64,000 nucleotides of DNA from Microcoleus sp. AS-A8 (GCA_039962225.1 JAMPKV010000025.1:1-64000); one strand, 5' to 3'. Counted from the first letter of the stretch, positions 7,842 through 17,110 are shown. Notes: generated from the letters alone by a model not told the origin. Numbers and translations are program-made.

Positions 7842-8447
7842 GTGATTGACCCTCTATTTTGGTTAGGATTATCCATCCTACTCGTAGCTGTCAGCTTAAC
7901 CGCTGTTTTAATAGCAGCCATTCCTGCCTTACAGGAGTTAGGCCGGGCAGCTCGAAGTATAGAAAAATTAGCGGACACTCTGCGTCGGGAATTGCCACCA
8001 ACTCTGGAAGCAATTCGCCTAACGGGATTAGAAATCAGTGACTTGACCGATGATGTCAGCGAGGGCGTAAAAAGCGCCGGTCAAGTAGCAAAGCAAGTGG
8101 ATCAAAGTCTCAGCGGCGTTAAAAACCAGGCGAAAAACGTACAGGTTAATACGCGTGGTGTGGTTGCGGGAGTCAAAGCCGCTTGGAAAACTTGGAGGCG
8201 TCCTAATTTCGGACGCCGATCCGTTGATCGTCTTCCACCCTCTCAGAGAACCGCCTTAGACCTGCGGGAGCGTGATCGAAGTGCCCCTATGCCAGAATCA
8301 GCCACAAGCGGCAATCCTTATCAAGAACATGAGGCTGATTACGAAGATAACGACTCTACTAGGCATGAGGCGTATTATCAGGACAACCAAGGTGATTCAC
8401 GTTTGTCGAGGCAACATGAGGACGAAGACTTAGAATTCCCGGACTAA
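7842..8447 (+). CDS. DUF948 domain-containing membrane protein
   Basis: About 201 residues from the GTG at 7842, which gives the family-like beginning VIDPLFWLGLSILLVAV. An ATG at 7788 would overlap the YtxH gene and add an unlikely N-terminus. One transmembrane helix is followed by a long amphipathic helix with the DUF948 pattern (IEKLADTLRRELPPTLEAI, then SDLTDDVSEGV). The C-terminal 60 residues are acidic and disordered with Asp, Glu, Tyr and Gln. The probable role is as a membrane-bound coiled-coil partner of YtxH; no enzymatic motif is seen. Confidence 0.8.
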   Translation: MIDPLFWLGLSILLVAVSLTAVLIAAIPALQELGRAARSIEKLADTLRRELPPTLEAIRLTGLEISDLTDDVSEGVKSAGQVAKQVDQSLSGVKNQAKNVQVNTRGVVAGVKAAWKTWRRPNFGRRSVDRLPPSQRTALDLRERDRSAPMPESATSGNPYQEHEADYEDNDSTRHEAYYQDNQGDSRLSRQHEDEDLEFPD

Positions 8448-8853
8448 AGCCTCGATATTGGATGGTTTTTCCAGCCGAAGGTCAGAGAATGTTTCGATCT
8501 ATACAGAACATTCTCATATTTCTTCTATATCCAGCCATACATAGGATCGGAGGCCATCGGCTACAGATGACAGAATTGGGGTAACTTGTAGGGCTATGAG
8601 CCGATTGGAGTTTACTGGGACGGCAGAACAACTTTCTATGGCTCCCAAGGGGCACCGCCTTTGCCGTGATGTGATCGCCACGCCTGTGGAGATTCGTGCG
8701 GTAGGATGACTTAACTCAGTCGCTCAAAGCTTTGCGATCGCCCCTATTCTTAGACTAAAGTAAACAAGTGTAAAGAAAATATCAGTTTGACCTAATCCGT
8801 CGTTTAAACCCTCCCTTTAGTGTCCACACTTGTTGAGTTTGATAAAATCCACA
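8448..8853. other. Intergenic region before psb32
   Basis: No supported gene. A 37-codon frame (8596-8709) exists but has no recognisable relative or ribosome-binding site. One GCGATCGC-like octamer lies near 8732. The promoter for psb32 should be in the last 120 bases, but I cannot place it firmly. Confidence 0.4.
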
Positions 8854-9657
8854 ATGCAGCACTTTTTTCCCAAGAGACTTCTGGTATCCCTAGCCGCGTT
8901 TTTCCTAGCCGTGTCAGTTTGGGCGATCGCACCAGCCGCGCAGGCTTTCGATAACCCTGATTTACTGCCCAATACTCAAACACCCATCATCGATCTAGCT
9001 AACTTTCTCCCGACGCTTCAGGAAGAGGAACTGGTCAAAGATCTGGAGACCTTTGAGACTGAAACGGGCTGGAAACTGAGAGTTTTGACTCAATACGACC
9101 GCACGCCAGGTCGAGCCGTCAAAGATTTTTGGGGACTCAACGATAAAAGTGTTTTACTCATTGCTGACTCACGAGGCGGTAATATTCTGGGTTTCAACGT
9201 TGGGGATGACCTGTATCAATTCCTACCTCGCACCTTCTGGGTTGAGTTACAAACCCGATTCGGCAACCTCTACTATGTCCGCGAAAATGGCGAAAACCGA
9301 GCAATTGTTGACTCGCTAGACACGATTAAAACTTGTCTACGTCAGGGGGGTTGCCAGGTCGTCCCCGGTCTTCCACGGGAACAGTGGATTTTGACGCTGA
9401 TTACTTCAGTCTTGGGTGGACTGATTTGCGGATTTGCCGCCATACCCCGTAAAGAGGGACAAATTTTTGCTTGGCAATGGGCTTTAATCTTCTCTCCCCT
9501 GTGGGGCATTCTGTTCATCGCCTTCGGAATTGGGCCTGTGGTGACGCGCACCTCAGAGTGGTTGCCACTCTTTCGCAACGTAATCGGCTTTGTTCTGGGT
9601 TTCCTCGTGGCTTATTTGTCACCCATCATCGCTCAATCCTCTGCCTCGGAGACGTAA
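8854..9657 (+). CDS. psb32: TPM-domain thylakoid protein, Psb32/TLP18.3-like
   Basis: About 267 residues from the ATG at 8854; the frame is open to a TTG at 8830, but the shorter form gives a normal signal sequence. The N-terminal hydrophobic segment ends at AAQAFDNP. A TPM domain follows (about residues 35-165: LPNTQTPIIDLANFL, then TGWKLRVLTQYDRTPG and DKSVLLIADSRGG). Two to three transmembrane helices are at the C-terminus. Psb32/TLP18.3 protects photosystem II and speeds its repair after light damage. The start was chosen by the signal peptide. A tnpB element has inserted just after the stop codon. Confidence 0.8.
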   Translation: MQHFFPKRLLVSLAAFFLAVSVWAIAPAAQAFDNPDLLPNTQTPIIDLANFLPTLQEEELVKDLETFETETGWKLRVLTQYDRTPGRAVKDFWGLNDKSVLLIADSRGGNILGFNVGDDLYQFLPRTFWVELQTRFGNLYYVRENGENRAIVDSLDTIKTCLRQGGCQVVPGLPREQWILTLITSVLGGLICGFAAIPRKEGQIFAWQWALIFSPLWGILFIAFGIGPVVTRTSEWLPLFRNVIGFVLGFLVAYLSPIIAQSSASET

Positions 9658-9664
9658 ATATTAG

Positions 9665-10956
9665 TTGACACTCTCCGCACTTCTAGGGCGGAGATTCTTC
9701 GTTCATAGACCCAGCTTGCTCTGACAGGATTGCTCCAGCCACAGTAGAGGCCAAATCTCCCGAAGCGTTCAGGTTTAAAACCCAAGTTCCCACATGCCCT
9801 GTGGTACTCAAGGCTAACTCCAGAATATTGATAGCGGCATTCCAGTCTCGGTCTAATACGAACCCGCACTGACAAGCATGGGTTCTCATAGACAAAGCCT
9901 TTTTGACTAGAGTGCCGCATAATGAGCATTTCTGAGAAGTATAGGCAGGCTTGACTGCAACAGTTATCCTACCGAACTTCACTCCGAAATACTCTAGCCA
10001 CTTTCTGAATTGATACCAACCTGCATCATTAATAGATCTGGCGAGACAGTGATTTTTGACCAAGTTTTTGACCCTCAAATCTTCATAGGCGACCAAATCG
10101 TTAGATTGGATTACGCAACGTGCCACTCTCTTGGCATGTTCTTCACGTTGCCTACTTATTTTGAGGTGTACTCGTCCTAATTTATTAATGGCTTTCTGGC
10201 GGTTGGCAGAGCCAATATTTTTCCGAGAAACACGGCGTTGACGAACCTTCAGCCGTTTCTCCCCAGTCCGATAAAACTTTGGGTTAGGTTCAGTGTGCCC
10301 ATTACTATCGGTATAGAACTGGCTTATTCCTACATCTAATCCGATAGTCCTACCTGTTGGCTTTTTATCTACCTTGTTCTCAGCTTTCACCAAAAATTGA
10401 ACGTAGTAGCCATCAGCCCGACGCACTAGCCTAACCCGTTTGATTTGGTCTAGTTGGTAGAAGTTTAAATCCCACGTTCCTTTAAGTTTGAGCTTACCAA
10501 TCCCTTTCTTATCAGTGAAAGTGATTTGCTTCCTGTTCTCGGAAAGTGACCATCCAGAAGTTTTGTACTCGACTGAGCGACAATTTTTCTGGAACTTTGG
10601 ATACCCTTTTTTGCCTGGAACAGATTTCTTGCAGTTGTCGTAGAACCGAGCTATGGAGCTATAGGCTCTTTCAACAGATGCTTGGCAAGCGCTTGAGTTC
10701 AAGGCTTTAACAAAGGGAAATTCTTCTCTCAACGTTTTACTGAGGCGATACAGCTCCTTCTGTCCTACACCTCGGTTGTCCATCCAATACCGGACACACT
10801 TGTTGCGGACAAACTGAGCGGTCAAAATAGCTTCGTCTACAGCGGCGTATTGAGTTGTTTTTCCCTTAGCTTTAAACTCCAAAACGAGCATTTGCGTGGA
10901 AAAAATCTACGCAAAACATTCTATCACAAAATAAAGCCGTCCTAGAAGGACAGCGG
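9665..10956 (-). mobile_element. IS200/IS605-type element with tnpB only
   Basis: The unit consists of tnpB with hairpins at both ends. On the 3' side CTCCGC (9673-9678) pairs with GCGGAG (9688-9693) across the stop codon, followed outward by GTGTCAAC. On the 5' side GTCC-TAGAA-GGAC lies at 10939-10951. There is no tnpA (Y1 transposase), so it can move only if a related TnpA acts in trans. The 3' hairpin region is where the guide RNA (omega RNA) of TnpB normally ends. Exact borders are estimated. Confidence 0.7.
9683..10891 (-). CDS. tnpB: TnpB RNA-guided endonuclease (OrfB of IS200/IS605)
   Basis: 402 residues, full length. RuvC-I Asp186 in GLDVGIS, RuvC-II Glu270 in VAYEDLRVKNL, zinc finger Cys322, Cys325, Cys340 and Cys342, and RuvC-III DRDWNAAINI (Asp347/349) are all present, so catalytic ability is likely retained. 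The basic N-terminal wedge region is also intact. TnpB cuts DNA matched by an RNA made from the element's own 3' end, and helps the element persist at its site. The C-terminal 45 residues beyond RuvC-III (GHVGTWVLNLNASGDLAS) are common in cyanobacterial copies. A six-base-pair hairpin, TTGCGT/ACGCAA (10892-10914), abuts the ATG and no ribosome-binding site is seen. That may keep expression low. Confidence 0.92.
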   Translation of the reverse strand: MLVLEFKAKGKTTQYAAVDEAILTAQFVRNKCVRYWMDNRGVGQKELYRLSKTLREEFPFVKALNSSACQASVERAYSSIARFYDNCKKSVPGKKGYPKFQKNCRSVEYKTSGWSLSENRKQITFTDKKGIGKLKLKGTWDLNFYQLDQIKRVRLVRRADGYYVQFLVKAENKVDKKPTGRTIGLDVGISQFYTDSNGHTEPNPKFYRTGEKRLKVRQRRVSRKNIGSANRQKAINKLGRVHLKISRQREEHAKRVARCVIQSNDLVAYEDLRVKNLVKNHCLARSINDAGWYQFRKWLEYFGVKFGRITVAVKPAYTSQKCSLCGTLVKKALSMRTHACQCGFVLDRDWNAAINILELALSTTGHVGTWVLNLNASGDLASTVAGAILSEQAGSMNEESPP

Positions 10957-11008
10957 AGCAATAGTTACGCAGCTTTAAACCCATTTTTTCGGTAAATCAT
11001 TGAAGTAG

Positions 11009-11054
11009 GGCGTCTTGTCTGCACAATAGGGGTCAGAGCAAGACGCCTTTTTTT
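11009..11054 (+). terminator. Strong Rho-independent terminator
   Basis: GGCGTCTTG at 11009-11017 pairs perfectly with CAAGACGCC at 11039-11047 and is followed by seven T. It points rightward. The only plus-strand gene to its left is psb32, now separated from it by the tnpB element. It was probably the psb32 terminator before the insertion. Confidence 0.8.
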
Positions 11055-11258
11055 GAGGCATAAAATAAAAACGGCAGAAAATGGCGAATGTGATTTGCGG
11101 CGGCTGTGTCCTGTAGTACAGTGAAAGCATCTCATTTTCTCATCAAACCAGGAAGTTAGGGATTGAGAGTTTCAGCCAGCGCTTGTACACACCAATTGGG
11201 AGTGAGCGCTAAATCTATCGGGACTTAAAGTTGACAAATCACATTTGGATTAAGAGAC

Positions 11259-11891
11259 ATGATGGAATGGCATGTGACAGATGCCCAAAGTCTGGCAATT
11301 ATTGACCGCGAAATCGGCGATCATATCTTTACGGCGGCAGAATACGAGATTGTGCGCCGAGTGATTTATGCCACGGCTGACTTTGAATATCTGTCTCTCA
11401 TTCGGTTTTCTGAGCGAGCCTTACAGGCGGGAGCCGCTGCCTTAGCGGCTCGTACTACGATAGTGGTCGATGTTCCAATGGTGCAGGTGGGGATTACCCC
11501 TCACATTCAGAATACCTTTGCCAATCCTGTGTATTGCAGTATGGAAGCGCTGACGCGTCCGCAAAAGGAGAAGACACAAGCGGCCTGGGGAATTCAAACC
11601 CTAGCCAGACGCTATCCAGAAGGAATTTTCGTAGTAGGTCAGGCTCAGACCGCATTGACGGCGCTGATTGAGTTAATCGAGGGTGAGGAAATAAAACCCG
11701 CTTTGGTCATTGGGACACCTTCGGGGTTTGTTGATGTGGATGTAGCGAAAGACCGCCTGAAAGACTCTTTGATTCCTCATATTCGGATTGAAGGGCGTAA
11801 GGGGAGTTCTGTGGTTGCCGCGGCGATCGTTAACGGATTGGTAGACTTGGCTTGGCAAGCGTATGGGCAGGATAGTGGCGGCCTGAGCTAA
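11259..11891 (+). CDS. cobH: Precorrin-8X methylmutase
   Basis: 210 residues, the normal size. It moves the C-11 methyl group to C-12, turning precorrin-8X (or cobalt-precorrin-8) into (cobyrinic) hydrogenobyrinate in cobalamin synthesis. Recognisable segments are the start IDREIGDHIFTAAEYEIVRR, VIYATADFEY, GAAALAARTTIVVDVPMVQ, and the C-terminal VIGTPSGFVDV with VVAAAIVNGL. cobD, of the same pathway, is 51 kb away, so the pathway is scattered here. The upstream 200 bases show no cobalamin riboswitch that I can recognise. The ATG at 11259 (or the following ATG) is a sensible start. Confidence 0.92.
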   Translation: MMEWHVTDAQSLAIIDREIGDHIFTAAEYEIVRRVIYATADFEYLSLIRFSERALQAGAAALAARTTIVVDVPMVQVGITPHIQNTFANPVYCSMEALTRPQKEKTQAAWGIQTLARRYPEGIFVVGQAQTALTALIELIEGEEIKPALVIGTPSGFVDVDVAKDRLKDSLIPHIRIEGRKGSSVVAAAIVNGLVDLAWQAYGQDSGGLS

Positions 11892-12571
11892 GGGTGGGGA
11901 GGCGCTTCGCGGATGTCTCTTGGGCAATCGCTAGCGAGTTTCCAGTGCTTGGATTTTTAAATGAGGTTGGATGGTAAAGGGCTTTGACATCACGAAAGAG
12001 ATTGCAACTATGAATTGACAATCTCCTAATAGGGGCACTTTTTAGGCTATTGGTAATGAATTGTAAAACAAACGCCTAGGCTTAGTCTTGTCTTATATCA
12101 TGTCGGTTGGAACACTCATCATACAGCTGTTTCTCTGCTGCTGATTGCAGATGGCTTTGATTCAGGGTAATCATCCTAGCAGGGATTACTGATGAAACTA
12201 GCAGGGATTACTGACGAAAAGTGCAGCTTCAGCCTAATTGATCTGTTAACGCGAAATGTATTTCATAGCAGGCTGATAGGTAACAGTTGAGACTGCTGCT
12301 ACCTTTAATATAAGTAACTGAATTCTTGAATTTTTACTCTTTCCTAATTAAACAATTATTAGCGCAGTTCTCCCTTATTAGCTCTTTTAGGCTGGAGAAT
12401 ACTACCTATAATAATCATCGATTTTATGCAGAAATACAATAGGTTTAATCACTTATAGCCTCAGTCATTAGAAGGAGATAATGACTCTTTCTTAAGGGAG
12501 AAGTGATGATTGTTCCCACTTCCTAGACTATAGAAGAAAATTGTAAAGCTTTAAACAAAAGGAGTACAGCT
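11892..12571. other. Intergenic region with a 22-bp tandem repeat
   Basis: No gene seen. Two tandem 22-base units beginning CTAGCAGGGATTACTGA lie at 12176-12197 and 12198-12219, differing at one base. The last 100 bases should hold the promoter and the AAAGGAG ribosome-binding site of the KGG gene. Confidence 0.5.
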
Positions 12572-12796
12572 ATGTCAAATACAAGCAAACGTGGCTTTGC
12601 CTCTATGGATCAGGATAAACAAAGAGAGATTGCAAGCAAAGGTGGAAAGGCGGCTCACGAGAAGGGAACAGCCCATGAGTTTACCTCAGAGGAAGCCAGG
12701 GAAGCCGGTCGCAAAGGTGGCGAAACTGTAAGCAAAGACCGTGAACATATGTCTGAAATCGGCCGCGAAGGTGGCAAACAAAGCCACAAAAAATAA
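12572..12796 (+). CDS. KGG-repeat stress protein (Con-10/GsiB-like)
   Basis: 74 residues, very hydrophilic and rich in Gly, Lys and Glu. The KGG motif occurs three times in degenerate form (ASKGGKAAHEKG, AGRKGGETVSKD, IGREGGKQSHKK), which defines the family named after general stress protein GsiB and fungal conidiation protein Con-10. Such proteins are disordered, hydrophilin-like and induced by desiccation, salt or starvation. The gene stands alone between long spacers. It has a strong AAAGGAG ribosome-binding site and its own terminator, consistent with a separately induced, highly expressed stress gene. Confidence 0.85.
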   Translation: MSNTSKRGFASMDQDKQREIASKGGKAAHEKGTAHEFTSEEAREAGRKGGETVSKDREHMSEIGREGGKQSHKK

Positions 12797-12826
12797 GAAA
12801 GAGGGATAATACTTTTGTCTAATCTT

Positions 12827-12862
12827 AAAAGCCCCTATTTAGATAGGGGTTTTTATATTTTT
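12827..12862 (+). terminator. Terminator of the KGG gene
   Basis: CCCCTAT (12832-12838) pairs with ATAGGGG (12843-12849) over a four-base loop. A is in front and TTTTTATATTTTTT behind, so it could work in both directions. Confidence 0.8.
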
Positions 12863-13138
12863 TATCGTTAAGTGAAGCATAGCTATAGATTCCAAAATAC
12901 ACAATTGGAGTTTTCAATTTTTATGCAGATGAACACCTCTGTTCTGGTTAATTTAAGTTGCTTTAATCGCTCATAAATTCTAAATTTTCAAGAGGTTATC
13001 CTGGAAATAGGATACAAGCCAATTTATTCTCAAATCAGCTTCTAAAGTAGAAATATCTAACTCTAGAGGGATGTTCTAGCCAGGAAATAACTCCGACAAT
13101 ACAGCTCAGCTTGTTTAAAATTGCCCCTCATCAAACTA

Positions 13139-14791
13139 ATGGCTAGTTCAATCGGATTTTCCTTATTTGCTCCTTATAACAAAGGGGCCTCTTTAATCGG
13201 GTCTTTTTCCAACTGGGAAGAAATTCCGATGAAGAAAGATAAAGATGGTTATTTCCGGACTCAGGTTGAGCTTGAGGATGGAGTTTATCAGTATAAATTT
13301 CGTGTCCAATCCAAATCCTGGTTCTTTGAAGCCGATCAATGGGTAGATGTCAATGACCCCTACGCTACCGATATTGATGACTCTACCCAAAATGGCAATG
13401 TGCGGATTAAAGACGGGGAACGAATTGTTGATACGTATGTTTGGAAACACGACGACAAGCCATTACCTGCCGATCATGAGCTAGTTATCTACGAAGTGCA
13501 TGTTGGCGACTTCTCCGGTGGTGAGGATGACCCCTACGCCCGAGGTAAATACAAGCATGTTGTAGAAAAATTAGATTACCTAGCCGACTTAGGAATTAAC
13601 GCGATCGAGTTGATGCCAGTCAAAGAGTATCCTGGTGATCATAGCTGGGGTTATAACCCCCGATACTTCTTCGCTACGGAATCTAGCTATGGTACGAGTG
13701 AAGAGTTGAAGCAGTTGATTGATGAGTGCCACGGGCGTGGAATTCGCGTCATCATGGACGGGATTTATAACCACTCAGAAGCAGAAAGTCCTCTGACGCA
13801 GATTGACCACGATTACTGGTATCACCACTCACCCCGCGACCCTGAGAACAACTGGGGGCCAGAATTTAACTATGAATTCTATGACGAAAATCTAGACACT
13901 TACCCAGCACGCAAGTTTATGGGTGACCAAGTAAATTTCTGGGTTAAGGAATATCATATCGACGGCATTCGGTTCGATGCAGCACGACAAATTGCTAACT
14001 ATGATTTCATGCATTGGATTGTCCAGGAAGCCAAAAACGCGGCTAGCATGAAGCCTTTTTACACTGTTGCTGAACACATTCCTGAAACCCCTAGCATTAC
14101 CAATGCAGATGGGCCAATGGATGGCTGCTGGCATGATAGTTTCTATCATTGTGTATTGGAACATATTTGTGGGGATACTTTTGATCTAGAGCGTCTTAAG
14201 GATGTAATTGATTGCAAGCGGCAAGGTTTCATGGGTGCCACTAATGTTGTGAATTACCTAACCAATCACGACCATAATCATGTGTTAGCCGAATTAGGCG
14301 AGCGCGGCATTTTGGATGAGGAAGCCTTTAAGCGGAGAAAGTTGGGCGCTGTCATCACGATGACAGCCGTTGGAGTACCTTTGTTGTGGATGGGTGAAGA
14401 GTTTGGCGAGTATAAGTATAAAACCCAAGAACAAGCCAAAATTGATTGGACGTTACTAGGTCATGACTTAAATCGCGGTTTGTTTGAGTTTTGCAAAGGC
14501 TTGATTAATCTTCGTAAAAGCAATCATGCCCTCTACACGGAAAACATTGAATTTATTCATGAAAATCCAGAAGCTAAGGTATTAGCTTATAGCCGTTGGA
14601 ATGGGGAAGGTTCTCGTGTTGTTGTCGTTGTCAATTTTTCAGATGACTTCTTAGCGGGTTATACGATTCCTAATTTTCCTGAAAATGGTACTTGGCACGA
14701 GTGGACGGCGAATTATGATGTGGAGGCTGGGGATAACCAAATAATGGTTGATCTGGGAGGGTACGAAGCGAAAGTATTCGTCTGGCAGTAG
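13139..14791 (+). CDS. GH13 alpha-amylase-family enzyme with N-terminal CBM48
   Basis: About 550 residues from the ATG at 13139; an upstream TTG is less likely. A CBM48-type module (about 5-90, LIGSFSNWEEIPMKKDKDGY) precedes a GH13 barrel. The nucleophile is Asp280 in DGIRFDAAR, the acid/base Glu312 in VAEHIPE, the third Asp378 in LTNHD, and region I is IRVIMDGIYNHS. The layout resembles branching enzymes and maltooligosyltrehalose trehalohydrolase. The acid/base context AEHIPE differs from the usual ENE or AEE forms, so the exact substrate is open. It acts on alpha-1,4-glucans, probably glycogen-related. The C-terminal beta domain (AYSRWNGEGSRVVVVVNFS) is present. No neighbouring genes belong to a glycogen operon. 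Confidence 0.8.
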   Translation: MASSIGFSLFAPYNKGASLIGSFSNWEEIPMKKDKDGYFRTQVELEDGVYQYKFRVQSKSWFFEADQWVDVNDPYATDIDDSTQNGNVRIKDGERIVDTYVWKHDDKPLPADHELVIYEVHVGDFSGGEDDPYARGKYKHVVEKLDYLADLGINAIELMPVKEYPGDHSWGYNPRYFFATESSYGTSEELKQLIDECHGRGIRVIMDGIYNHSEAESPLTQIDHDYWYHHSPRDPENNWGPEFNYEFYDENLDTYPARKFMGDQVNFWVKEYHIDGIRFDAARQIANYDFMHWIVQEAKNAASMKPFYTVAEHIPETPSITNADGPMDGCWHDSFYHCVLEHICGDTFDLERLKDVIDCKRQGFMGATNVVNYLTNHDHNHVLAELGERGILDEEAFKRRKLGAVITMTAVGVPLLWMGEEFGEYKYKTQEQAKIDWTLLGHDLNRGLFEFCKGLINLRKSNHALYTENIEFIHENPEAKVLAYSRWNGEGSRVVVVVNFSDDFLAGYTIPNFPENGTWHEWTANYDVEAGDNQIMVDLGGYEAKVFVWQ

Positions 14792-14811
14792 GGAAAGTTA
14801 CATCAAATTCT

Positions 14812-14839
14812 GTAGGGGCAAGACATATCGTGCCCCTAC
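14812..14839. repeat. GTAGGGGCA palindromic repeat
   Basis: GTAGGGGCA at 14812-14820 and TGCCCCTAC at 14831-14839 form a perfect nine-base-pair hairpin just after the GH13 gene. A degenerate relative lies at 54282-54307. This looks like a small dispersed hairpin repeat and may also end transcription. Confidence 0.6.
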
Positions 14840-14879
14840 TAAAATCGTGTCTTCCACCCAACGGAAAATACTATATTAT

Positions 14880-16205
14880 CTACACTGAAGCAAAACCAAA
14901 CTTTTGCTTTACTGCCTCGATTGGAGTCTTATCAATAAAGTAGGCGATCGCTGCTTCTCCCACCTTTTCCGTAGCTTTTGCCCCGCCCCAACCAGCAATA
15001 ATCACTGCAAGTCCTGGCAAGCATTTTAACAAATCCGCTGCTAAATACTCAGGTAAACCCTCAGCGACAAGCTGTGGCAAATATTCAGCTACAAGTGCAG
15101 GTAAATTCTCCCACGAAAAGTCAGCAAGCCCACCAGCTAATCCACCAGCAACGAAACCTGCGCTTCCTTTAACCCCAAGATTTGCCAAGAAATCCCCTAC
15201 AGATGCTAATGCAAAATCCTCTCCAGAGATGTAGATAATCTCTGCAACCATAGCGACTTGCATTAATCCGACTATAAGTGAATTAGGTATAGGTATCGGC
15301 ACGGCAGCGAGAACACCAGAAGCATCTCAACGGCTACACACAATAGTACGCGCCACACTTTCTTGATATTTTTGTATCTTAGCTAAACGTACTATATCAT
15401 TTTGGGCTTCTCTAGGAATTTGCTCCATTAGTAGTTCAAGCAAACGGTTGATGTTCCAGCGAAAATCTGGTTCTAGTGTTCCATCTACTTGATATTCAGC
15501 ACAGGCTGATATCGGAATGACCTGTACAAGGTTTTTGCCCGAATGCTCTTTTGATGAGATGTGCCTTGTGAGGTCAAAAACTGCCGTCTCGATATTACGG
15601 TTTTTACGAGTGTTGTCAGTTGGTAATTGATGTATATAGGATGGGTCAAGCAGATCACATTGCGTGACCACACCGATGATGCGTAGAGCGCGCTGGTACA
15701 TCCTCTTAGTTTCTTTGAGAATTGTATCGGCACGATCAAGAACCTCATCAATTCCAGCATGTACCAGTTTAGCTTGACAAAGAAAAAGGGCTACATCTGG
15801 GCAAGTTTTTCGTACTGCATCCAAGATGGTCTTTTCCGCAGAATCCGATGATGCCTTACCCGATGCCGCAGCTTTAGGGTCAAGCAAGCCTCGTGTATCA
15901 AGGATTTCCAGTATCTTGCCGCCTTGTTCATACGGGAACCACTCAGATGCTGTTGTTTGTGGTCTAACATCTCCAACCTCTGCAACTTTGGCACCAAATA
16001 TGGCATTAATCAACGATGATTTACCCGCACCACGCTGACCAAAAATCATAAAACGAGGTGGGCGGCTTGCTTGAATCAAACTATCTATCTGATTTAAGTG
16101 TCTTTCAATGTCCCGTTTAACAAAGACTGGTAGCGGGGCGAGTAGCTTACGGAAGCAGGTAATGAGTGCTTCGTAGCTTTTCAGGCGATCGCTCGATATG
16201 GTCAT
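14880..16205 (-). pseudogene. Dynamin-like GTPase with C-terminal DUF697-type domain, split by in-frame TGA
   Basis: One reading frame interrupted by a single TGA at 15327-15329. The first part (16205 to 15327, 292 residues) is a GTPase with P-loop GQRGAGKSS (56-64), switch DTRG (103-106) and TQCD (182-185). After the TGA the same frame continues with DASGVLAAVPIPIP and the hydrophobic Gly/Ala-rich C-terminal region (to 14880). PIPIPNSLIVGLMQVAM is the start typical of the DUF697 membrane part of such GTPases. So this is one gene of about 440 codons with a nonsense codon. Either it is a recent pseudogene, or two separate proteins are made: a GTP start at 15302 exists in the form of GTG. The intact codons elsewhere argue that the change is young. 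Confidence 0.75.
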
Positions 16206-16375
16206 CTGTGATTTGAAACTCTAGATTTGTAACAAATCTTGGCACTACAGCCTCGACGATCAACAGCGTGGATTTACGGAAAAACTGACCATCGCACTAT
16301 ATGTGATTAAGTAATTATCCTGAGAATAGCGATGCTTCCACAGAACCGCTTAACCAAGCAACAGGACATAAACTC

Positions 16376-17110
16376 ATGGTTCAGCAACCTTTACCTTTAA
16401 TCTGTGATGATTACTACGTACCAGACGCCAACCGCCTAGTCACTGAAGACGACACGCCTGTGGATAATTTTGCCTCTGAGAAACAGCAACGATTTTTAGT
16501 TGGTACTCTTTACAGTTCTGCACAGCAGCAGACTTTTTTAGCTGCCTCTAACGTCGGCATCTACCATACAGATGGTCAACCTGCCATTGTCCCCGATGTT
16601 TTTCTCAGTCTGGATGTCCAAATGCCTGAAAATTGGTGGGACAAGCAAAACCGTTCTTATCTGGTGTGGAAGTTTGGCAAACCCCCAGAAGTCGTCCTTG
16701 AAATTGTGTCCAACAAAGTTGGTGATGAACTGGGGAATAAACTGAAAATTTACGAACACATGCGGGTGAGTTACTACATCGTATATGACCCCACCCAACA
16801 ATTAGGACAGCAAGTTCTTCGCATTCATGAACTTCGAGGAATGCGCTATTCGGAAACATCAGAAACCTGGTTAGCTCAAGTTGGGCTGGGTTTAACTTTG
16901 TGGGAAGGTGAATTTGAAAGCAGGCAGGATGTTTGGTTACGTTGGTGTTATCAAGATGGGAATTTTCTCCTCACTGGTGATGAACGCGCTGAACAGGAAC
17001 GCCTAGAGAAGGAGCAACAGCAACAACGTGCCGAGCAAGCTGAACAACGCGCCCAATTACTAGCAGAACAATTGCGGGGACTGGGTATCGATCCCGACAC
17101 TCTCAGTTAA
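16376..17110 (+). CDS. Uma2 family (DUF820) endonuclease-fold protein
   Basis: 244 residues. The Uma2 fold is of the PD-(D/E)XK type, and the core is seen as PDVFLSLDV, then EVVLEIVS with NK, and KLKIYEHMRVSYYIVYDP. The C-terminal 50 residues form a Glu/Gln-rich coiled coil (EQERLEKEQQQQRAEQAEQR) ending LRGLGIDPDTLS, a tail seen in many cyanobacterial members. The family is strongly expanded in cyanobacteria and its biological role is not settled. The gene stands alone with no partner suggesting restriction or toxin-antitoxin use. Confidence 0.88.
   Translation: MVQQPLPLICDDYYVPDANRLVTEDDTPVDNFASEKQQRFLVGTLYSSAQQQTFLAASNVGIYHTDGQPAIVPDVFLSLDVQMPENWWDKQNRSYLVWKFGKPPEVVLEIVSNKVGDELGNKLKIYEHMRVSYYIVYDPTQQLGQQVLRIHELRGMRYSETSETWLAQVGLGLTLWEGEFESRQDVWLRWCYQDGNFLLTGDERAEQERLEKEQQQQRAEQAEQRAQLLAEQLRGLGIDPDTLS

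Noticed and set aside
8596-8709. 37-codon frame before psb32
   Set aside because: Too short, without ribosome-binding site or known relative.
11055-11258. Cobalamin riboswitch before cobH
   Set aside because: The conserved B12-box and GCCACT elements were looked for and not found.
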